DNA from: Fragum whitleyi | Lineage: Eukaryota > Mollusca > Bivalvia > Cardiida > Cardiidae | Reading direction: 5' to 3' | NCBI GenBank assembly: GCA_948146395.1 | Contig: OX411551.1 | Coordinates: 63,569,346 to 63,633,345, forward strand | Length of the DNA stretch: 64,000 bases | Translations under genes and position numbers: made by a program | Shown here: positions 56,508-64,000 of the stretch, one piece after another | Numbering within the stretch: position 1 is the stretch's first letter | How the letters are laid out: every line of letters starts with the position of its first letter | Notes under the pieces: model-generated | Seen by the model: the letters and a program-made list of their open reading frames with translations, nothing else | What the model was told of the DNA's origin: nothing | Database searches by the model: none

Positions 56508-56618
56508 CTCGTGAAAATAATCTTAGTGCAATCTCAAAGTATGCAATATCAAAAAATATTGCACACTTTCCTCCCGTTCAAATACATAGAGACAATATCA
56601 AAGTATATAATAATTTAC

Positions 56619-57779
56619 TAGAAAGCCATGAATGGCTTGAGTCGCTCCACAGGCTTGAAATTCTTGAAAAAGCAAATCTAAGGTTTGCCTAGATTTTAAG
56701 ATATTTAGGGTTCTACTTATGTTGAAATGAATTTCAAAGTTTCCACTATAAACATATAGAGAAATGACCTCTGCCCATGAAAAGACATATTTTCCATCCA
56801 ATGACATTATTTTTTCGCTGCATGATAAAGGTTCACTCAAGGATCATTCCAGTGAAATTTGGTTGATATCCATCAATTACATTCTGAGAAAATATTTTAT
56901 TTTCATGCAATCACAATAATTTTCGGTAACTGATAAAGGGTCACTCAAGGATCATTCCAGTGAAATTTGGTTGATATCCATCCATTACATTCTGAAAATT
57001 GATCTTCAAAGTTTCCACTATATAACATATAGAGAAATGACCTCCGCTCATAAAATACATATTTTTCATCCCATCACAATATTTTTTCTAAGACTGATAA
57101 AAGGTCACCCAAGAATCATTCCAGTGAAATTTGGTTGAAATCCATCAATTACATTCTGAGAAAATGATTTGCAAAGTTTCCACAATATAATATATAGAGA
57201 AATGACCTCCGCTCATAAAATACATATTTTTCATCCCATCACAATAATTTTTGGTACACTGATAAAGGGTCCACCAAGGATCATTCATGTAAAATTTAAT
57301 TGGTATCCATTGATTGGAATCTGAGAAAATGATTTGCAAAGTTTCCACTATATTACATATAGAGAAATGACCTCCGCACATAAAACGCATATTTTTCATC
57401 TGATCACAACAATTTTTGGTAGACTTATAAAGGGTCACCCAAGGATCATTCATGTAAAATTTAATTGATATCTATCAATATGAATCTGAGAAAACTCACT
57501 TTTTACCATATTTGGAAATTAGCCTTGCCCATTAAATCCAGGTTTTTCATTGGATCACAATTTCTTGAACAACTTTGAAAGAGGGTCACGCAAGGATCAT
57601 TCCTGTGAAGTTTGGTTGAAATTCATCCAGTAGTTTCTGAGGAGAAGATTTTTAAAGAAAAAGTTTACGACCGGACGCACGCACGCACACACGGACGGAC
57701 GGATGGACGGACGGACGACCGCACGACAGACACAACGCCATGACAATAGCCCCAGTGGCTTTCAGCCAGTGGAGCTAAA
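56619..57779. mobile_element. Element A, long copy
   Basis: ctagaaagccatgaatggct at the start, about six core units, a ggacggacggatggacggac simple repeat at about 57690-57720, and the end agccccagtggctttcagcc, agtggagcta. Confidence 0.85.
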
Positions 57780-58381
57780 AATGATTTTCAAAGTTTCCAC
57801 TATATATAATATATAGCGATATGACCTCCACCCATAAAATACAAATTTTTCATATGATCACAATACTTTTTGGTAGACTGATAAAGGGTCGATCACTAAA
57901 GGATCATTCCAGTGAAATTTGATTGATATCTATCAATAACATTCTGAGAAAATCATTTTCAAAGTTTTCACTATATAACATATAGAGAAATGACCTTTGC
58001 CCATAATATACATATTTTTCATCCGATCACAATAATTTTTTTGTAGACTGATAAAGGGTCACCCAAGGATCATTCATGTAAAATTTAATTGGTATCCATC
58101 GATTAGAACCTGAGAAAAGTCACATTTTACCATATTTGGAAATTAGCCACGCCCATAAAATCCATGTTTATCATTGGATCAAAATTTCTTGAACAACTTT
58201 GAAAGAGGGTCACCCAAGGATCATTCCTGTGAAGTTTGGTGGAAATTCCTCCAGTAGTTTTTGAGAAGAAGATTTTTAAAGAAAAAGTTTACATCCGGAC
58301 CCACAGACGCACGGACAGACAGACGCACGATGGACACAACGCCATGACAATAGCCCCAGTGGCTTTCAGCCAGTGGAGCTA
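57780..58381. mobile_element. Element A, start-less copy joined to the previous end
   Basis: Follows directly on the terminal agctaaaa of the copy at 56619-57779 and begins inside a core unit. It has three units and its own terminal gtggctttcagccagtggag. It looks like a tandem duplication of the right part of A. Confidence 0.75.
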
Positions 58382-58600
58382 AAAATGGCTCTAGGGCCAA
58401 TCCCAGATGAGCCCCCTTCTCACAAGCAAGTAGTCGGCAACTGAAACTTAGCTGAAAATAAACCGACAAGGACCAGGTTGAACCAAACCAGACAAGTATC
58501 ATTGAGATTTCAGATTTATAAGACCAATGCCCTAACCACTGAGCCAAAGAAGATTTTTGGCTCAGTGGTAGGTGTATTGGTCTTGTAAATCAATAATTGA
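58382..58600. mobile_element. tRNA-like SINE heads in inverted pair
   Basis: Read on the - strand, tttggctcagtggttagggc from 58555 has an A-box form (tggctcagtgg). Immediately to the right, ttggctcagtggtaggtgta on the + strand (58557 on) repeats it in opposite orientation. The two halves meet at aagaagattttt. Confidence 0.5.
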
Positions 58601-58738
58601 TATATTTTCATTCAGACTGTGTTTGATTCTAGCCTGTAGTGTAGGTTTATTTTGGGTTGCAGACTTGTTGTTAGTAAGATCAGAAATGGGGATTAAAGGT
58701 TCAGAATCCTCTGTAATTTCAGAAAAAATATTGTAATC

Positions 58739-58985
58739 AGGGACCCGTTTTACTAAACATCTTACGATCATTTTTTTTGCGTTAGTCAAAAATTTAGATT
58801 GTTTCTGCAGCAGTAGCTACATATGGAATTCTGTCTTGCATCATCTCATTGGAATTATCTTCTAAAGACGATTCCAATGAGATATTGCATTATAGAATCT
58901 AACAATGAATGAAAATACCTTGTATGATTTGTAATTATTGAGTTATGATTAATTTTTGCATAAGAAGTTTAGTAATATGGTCATG
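58739..58985. mobile_element. Fold-back MITE, family zeta
   Basis: gacccgttttactaaacatc on the left, ataagaagtttagtaatatg on the right, central gaattatcttctaaagacga. Confidence 0.8.
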
Positions 58986-59744
58986 AAATCAGGAAATCAA
59001 AGTATTGCAACATCAGTGGGTGACAAAAATGTAAAGCTGTAGCAACAACACTTTGCTTACCAACTGAAGATTTCATAAACCAACCCTTTTTATAAGTTTG
59101 ATGTAGGAATCTGTACTTCTCCATAGTAAATATCAAGCCATAAACTATGATAAATTATTTGATAATTTCAATACTAACCTGTAATCATCTAGAGTTATCC
59201 ATCTTGTTTTTGGACATGACATTATCAAGTTTCAAATGAATAATGACTTTCAAAATTTAGAATTAATTAGCATAGAAACAAGAAAACCAAGTGGTCTTGA
59301 CAAGCTCACCTTTGACAAATGTCTTTAAGAGTTTAAATTAGTTCCCTTTGCAATTAAGCTATAGTAAAGAAATGCTTTGAGATAAGTTTAAACTCTTAGC
59401 CTGCTGTACTGAATTTCCTTTCCAACAAGTTGCAAATTTTTGAGACATTTTTATAAGTATGACTTTGGGCTTTTCCTCCATATTTAAGTAAAGGCAGACA
59501 GTATCAGCTAAGATCAGACTGCATGTCTGTGAAGGCTGATCTTAGTCTATAATGTCTGCTAGAGTTTTATGTACAGCAAAAAGGTATTGTGAACGGCATG
59601 AGCAGGATTACGCTTGATACCAAAACCCCCTACAGGGCCTACAGTACTGCACATTTAAAGAAATTAAAGCAGACATTTTCAGCTAAAGATCAGACTGTAT
59701 ATTTAAAGAAATAACAAATCTAAAACAATTGAATTCATACTCAC
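58986..59744. other. LIM-gene intron with a worn theta fold-back
   Basis: 59397-59612 carries cagactgcatgtctgtgaag, gctgatcttagtctataatg, the central part of family theta. The rest is unassigned. Confidence 0.5.
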
Positions 59745-59772
59745 TTAGCCCCATTGACTTTCACTGCATTTT
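59745..59772 (-). CDS. LIMA1: LIMA1/EPLIN-like gene: 28-nt microexon
   Basis: On the - strand the acceptor ttctattttcag precedes 59772 and a consensus donor gtgagt follows 59745. The bases read NAVKVNGA between two leading and two trailing bases. The trailing AA joins T of the 54441 exon to give Asn and runs on into EVKENGVPEDE. The incoming exon must leave one base (G would give Glu, ENAVKVNGANEVKENG). No such exon is recognised between here and 64000. Confidence 0.7.
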
Positions 59773-59917
59773 CTGAAAATAGAAAGAACAGCAAATCTGT
59801 TATATGATGTATGATAGATGAAATTGACATAGTCAGATGACCTTGATCTTGTAATCTGAAGATGCCTAGCAAAAAGATCTTTCATCAAGCTTAATGATGA
59901 GCATTGTGTCTTTAAGT

Positions 59918-60083
59918 TAGTGGACCTGTAAAAATTCCACAACATTTCAAAAGTAATGACCTTAAACAGTGTTAATCAAAGTTTCCTAATGAACTTCATA
60001 AGGAATTAAACCTTGGTCAACATTGTGAAAGATAATGAGTTCCAAAATGTTGAAGAACTATTATGGTTCTACTACCTTAATAG
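59918..60083. mobile_element. Fold-back MITE, family iota
   Basis: aagttagtggacctgtaaaa on the left, ttatggttctactacctta on the right, central gtttcctaatgaacttcata. It begins 146 bp upstream of the 28-nt exon. Confidence 0.75.
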
Positions 60084-60482
60084 GTGTTAAGCATTTGTTT
60101 GAGTAAAGGCATTAGCAAACAGACAGAAGGAAAGTCAAGAGAACAGACTGACACAGAAATGTGGGTGAATTGTTCAGTTAAAGGGTAAAGGCCAATGGAA
60201 TGTTAAGAGGGCCTGATAAGCCAAAGATAAGCTTTATTCAAAATTATTACATTAAATCTATTAAAGACCAGAAATCACAGGGAAGTACATGTATTATCCC
60301 ATGAGAAACATTCTTGCCATGAATTAAGATTCTGGTGTGCTATAGATCTATTCAATGCCAGCTGCCAGAATAGGTCTCACAACTATCTATGTGAAAATTA
60401 CAAACAATCTACCAAAGACAGACAATTCTTAGTCATTTATTGAACACAGTTCTAGTACATTAGAATTATCAAAAGCAATTTA
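60084..60482. other. Intron or upstream region, nothing recognised
   Basis: No exon-like or repeat structure recognised. Confidence 0.4.
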
Positions 60483-60726
60483 TTAACCCTTGCATGCTGA
60501 ATCCAGATATTCCTGTTTTGACACAAGGTATAGGCAAAGATCAGCCTGCACAATAGTGTAGTGTGATCTTAGTCTCACCATCTGTTTATCTTGCTTTACC
60601 AAGAATTGTGGAAGGACTTCTAATTTTCGAGAGAAATATTGACATACAATTTTGTCTTTCAGAGTTTTCAGCACTCTGATTTGAGTGTAACTTGGCCAAA
60701 ATTTTAATTCAGCATGACCAGGGTTA
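60483..60726. mobile_element. Fold-back MITE, family theta
   Basis: ttaacccttgcatgctgaat on the left, attcagcatgaccagggtta on the right; central agcctgcacaatagtgtagt. Confidence 0.8.
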
Positions 60727-61610
60727 AGATCTTGATAAAAGTATTCCAACTACAAAACTAAATGTACATTCTGAAAGTGTGATCTAAATTTTAACTTTCA
60801 CCCCGTCACTCTAATTATTTCTGGATGGCACGTACACATTTTCAAAATTTTCATACTAGATATCTTCAACATTCCCCTACATCCACCTAAAACTCTACCC
60901 ATTCAGAAGCATAAAAAGCACAGATCCAGGGATGATTTTTGGTGCAGATGCCAGATATCTTGTAACAGATGGTGTTGATCAGAATGTGTTCTATCAGAAA
61001 TAACATTGTCATTTATATAGGTGGAATATAGATAACTTTTTTTGGCAGGGATCAGTGCAACACTATTGTAAGTGCCTATAGATATATTGCGCTATCCCCT
61101 AAAGTTATAATTATGTTATCTTATTTCTTGAAAATATATTCTAGTAACACAAATTTACTTTGCAGCATTCAATGCTTACTGTCTACTTTTAGAACAACAT
61201 TTTTCCCTCCTTCCTTCAGTTCTAGAGTGAAAAGTTGGTTCTGAACATGCCTATAGTCTCTGGCAAACCTTCTGGGACTGTCAATGAACTTGCTCAAGAC
61301 AGATTTTCATAAAATTGTATAATGTTGCAAGGAATATATCTAGAACTATCGAAATATTTCATGGAACACATCTCTTATTATTTTACTCATGATAAGTATT
61401 TCAGAGTCTGAAAGTACATGATCTTACAACCAATTTTGAGAAGACATTGCATGTTTAATGCATTTCTATAGACCTGCAATTTCAAGTGAGTGATCAAAGA
61501 TCAATTTTACATTGAAAATGATAGGAGATTACGGTTTCTAGGACCTCACTCTGTCTTGCGGAACTATACCTCTTTGGCAAAGTTTGTGTGTGGCTACCTA
61601 AGGATAACTA
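60727..61610. other. Unassigned, with a half copy of beta
   Basis: 61047-61098 has ggatcagtgcaacactattg, taagtgcctatagatatatt, then an abrupt loss of the right arm. The rest is AT-rich and unassigned. Confidence 0.55.
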
Positions 61611-62150
61611 AGGTCATATAAACAATCAACTTCAGTAATTAATCATATTCCTGCTGCAGGTCAAAAGTGCGACTGTACAGTTATAAAAACATAAATCTAT
61701 CTAAGTCCTGAAAGTACTGCTACTCATTGTCAAAGACAACATACAGAAAAAGACAAAGAAGGTTCAACTTTTTGGCCTCTTCAATACTGATTTTGATTGT
61801 CTACTTTGAGCCTGTCTTCATGCCAGAAAGTCTGGCCTGAAGACAGGGTCATATAAACAATCAACTTCAGTAATTAACCATTTTCCTAACCATACATGAG
61901 TTAAAATCTCATATATCCATCAAAGTACTTCAGGTACTGATGAACTGATTGTGAAACAAAACTGATAAAGCAGAAATCTGCATTTTGGACTTGGTAAAGA
62001 GAGTCCTGATCTGTAGATAGGGTCTTATTAACAATCAACATCAAATATTATACAATCAAGACATGTAATTAACTAGAAATTTGTCAAATCCATTCATAAA
62101 TCTAGGAGATATGCTCTGGACAAGACTTTGAAATCCAAAAATGTAATAGT
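61611..62150. repeat. Degenerate repeat, unit about 200 bp
   Basis: aggtcatataaacaatcaac, ttcagtaattaa occurs at about 61612 and 61846, and a weaker form (gggtcttattaacaatcaac) at about 62020. tctgaagacagggtcat and related words separate them. Confidence 0.6.
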
Positions 62151-62386
62151 TAATCCTTGTCATGCTGAACCCGAAATATTCTGCTTTGGAGAGAGGATGT
62201 ATAAACAAAGTTCAGCCTCCACATATGTACAGTCTGATCTTAGTCTATACAACCTGATTTTTTTTTAACCAGAAAAGATTAAAAACAACATTTCTAAAAC
62301 AAATACTGATTAACAATAAGAACATCTAGTATTTTCAGCACTTTGGTTTTAATGCAATTTTACCGTTTTTATTCAGCAAGGGTTAA
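62151..62386. mobile_element. Fold-back MITE, family theta
   Basis: taatccttgtcatgctgaac on the left, ttattcagcaagggttaat on the right; centre cacatatgtacagtctgatc. Confidence 0.75.
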
Positions 62387-62574
62387 TTGCTCCCGACAAG
62401 AAAGGGACATTTACAACCCTTTACTGTACTTGAGTTTTATGCACAGAAAACCAATCAAAGCCCTAAAAGTACTGATTATCAGAGAAAATCAAAACAATGA
62501 AATACTTCTTTCTTGGTTGGACCAACATAATAACTAAGTGGAGAATGTTGTCAGTTATTTCGGAGTAAAAGACA

Positions 62575-63255
62575 AACAAGGGGACAAAGATGGCCCTATG
62601 TCGCTCACCTTTGTCTCCTTGACCTTGCCGTAGCAAATTTAAATGCTAAACAAGTTTCATGAAGGGGTTCATCCTTTGACAAGACAAACATTATAAGGGA
62701 AATATTGAGTAAAAGACCCCTAGAGTGGATGATAAAGCATAAATGCCCCATTTCTGTATTTTCTTATAGGACAATTCATTTTTCACATTGGAATTATCCT
62801 TTTGTCAAGATAGACATTCTGACCAAGTTTTATAAAACTTGTACAAAATTTGTGGCTCCTAGAGAGTAAACAAGCAAGTTTTCATTAAGGCTTTTTCACC
62901 CCATGATATGGCATGGATTGTTCCCAATTCCAATAGGGTTCATCCTTGTAGCCTAACAAACAGTCTGACAAAGTGTCATGATTAGAGTCGGCAATATTCA
63001 TCATGGTCTCTAGTGTGTAAACAAGAAGATTGTCATTGAGGCCCCTTTCCCATATCACATAGGTCTTTCTGTATTTCAAAAGATTTCATCCTTGTGACCT
63101 GCTAAACATTCTGACCAAGTTTCATTAAGATTGGACAATATTTGTGATCTCTAGAGTGTAAACACTTAAATTGTTGACGCTGGCCAACAGAAGATGGACA
63201 TTCAATGATTACTAAAGCTCACCTTAAGCATGTTTGTGCTCAATTGAGCTAAAAA
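62575..63255. mobile_element. Short relative of element C
   Basis: Starts acaaggggacaaagatggcc, ctatgtcgctcacc and ends aaagctcaccttaagcatgt, caattgagct. Core units carry gtggctcctagagagtaaac and gggttcatccttgtagcct, as at 38199-38824. Confidence 0.75.
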
Positions 63256-64000
63256 TCCATCCAATCTATTAATGATCAGCCCCTGCCAAAAACAATATGT
63301 ACATCAATATTGATTGATATTTTGTGCAGACACCATTAAGTCTCTGATGACTGATAGGTACAAACTTCTCTTTGTCTGGGAGGTGTTGCATTCACACTAA
63401 TCACCCAGCAGTAAATAAATCACAGCCAGGTATGTAGCCCCCTCATTGTCAGAGCTTAACAGATATAGAACCGTTTATTTTTTATTTAAGATATTTTAAA
63501 ATATTTTAATCAAAGGACTGAAGGTCCTGAAAGTCGCCATGAGGATGATACCATGATATCTTGGAACTTTGGTTATTTGTGATCAATAACTCAGATTTTG
63601 AGACAAGAATAAGCCGACAGTATTGTTTACAGGCAAACAGATGATAAGAGATCACAATAGCTCATCCCCAAGCACTAACTGATCTAAAAACAGCTGAATT
63701 ACAAGCTCCTTTTGTTCAGGTTGCATTTGACAAATGGCGACTTAAAAATATTTGCACAAACCATTAAGTTGTGTGCACTCATTTTAATCGTCTCAACAAG
63801 ATGATTAATATGAGTACCCACAACATAGGTATTAATTCAGAAATAAAGATTTCAGTTTGGCATTCTAAATTATCTGTCGCTTCTCTGCCAGGTATGTAGC
63901 TCCCTGCCAACACAAGGGTAAATAGTCATCTGAGGTTAATAAGTCTACTACATTCCTAGAGCTAATTTTAGCTGTAAATAAACTTCACATAGGCATGGAA
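63256..64000. other. Unassigned, with a kappa fold-back
   Basis: 63765-63835 carries gtgcactcattttaatcgtc and gagtacccacaacataggt (family kappa). At 63420-63445 and 63885-63910, gccaggtatgtagc is repeated about 460 bp apart. Confidence 0.5.

Noticed and set aside
55212..57453. - strand frames with repeated KNYCDQMKNM-like peptides
   Set aside because: They are translations of the element A core units and are not continuous across the element.
58562..58789. - strand frame of 75 codons
   Set aside because: An acceptor-like site occurs but there is no donor in frame, and its left part is a SINE head. It might be a decayed coding piece, but nothing supports it.

Overview
The window reads as nuclear DNA of a mollusc, most likely a bivalve. 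It is AT-rich, its genes have long introns, and over half of it looks repetitive. The repeats include tRNA-derived SINEs with 8-15 bp target duplications, many small fold-back elements, non-autonomous elements with tandemly repeated cores (as described in bivalves under names such as pearl or MINE), and a broken Tc1 transposon. The organism call is inference from repeat content and protein similarity. Everything was read by eye, with no alignment or database search.

Two genes are supported, and they point tail to tail. On the + strand, the last two coding exons of a PRMT1-type protein arginine methyltransferase lie at 19-143 and 6934-7017. On the - strand, a LIMA1/EPLIN-like actin-binding LIM gene runs from at least 59772 down to a stop codon at 25750. 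Its recognised exons, in transcript order, are 59745-59772 (28 nt), 54312-54441, 50383-52152 (590 codons with seven copies of an internal repeat), 46689-46718 (30 nt), 30258-30400 (first half of the LIM domain) and 25750-25918 (second half plus C-terminus). An acidic exon, 35576-36265, begins with its own ATG and looks like an alternative first exon for a short isoform. Splice phases agree at every junction. Two more possible small exons lie at 56469-56507 and 55-56 kb (56017-56068). The 5' end of the gene is not in the window or was not recognised.

Layout. 0.3-6.9 kb: PRMT1 intron with a pogo-like MITE, a tandem-core element, a hAT-like fold-back and a 113-bp tandem array. 7-25.7 kb: gene-poor convergent intergenic region. 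It holds a nested insertion complex at 9.8-16.7 kb (host element A, interrupted by a SINE, by element B that itself carries element C, and ended by a Tc1 transposon), further tandem-core elements and an array rich in ATTGNCAAT. 25.7-64 kb: LIMA1-like gene, whose introns hold SINEs, fold-backs, a hAT element with an 8-bp duplication, and several copies of element A.

The most unusual signal is a group of fold-back families. One is a near-perfect palindrome of about 75 bp with seven copies. Its two subfamilies differ by changes that are matched on both arms, and in two cases the palindrome sits at the centre of another palindromic element.
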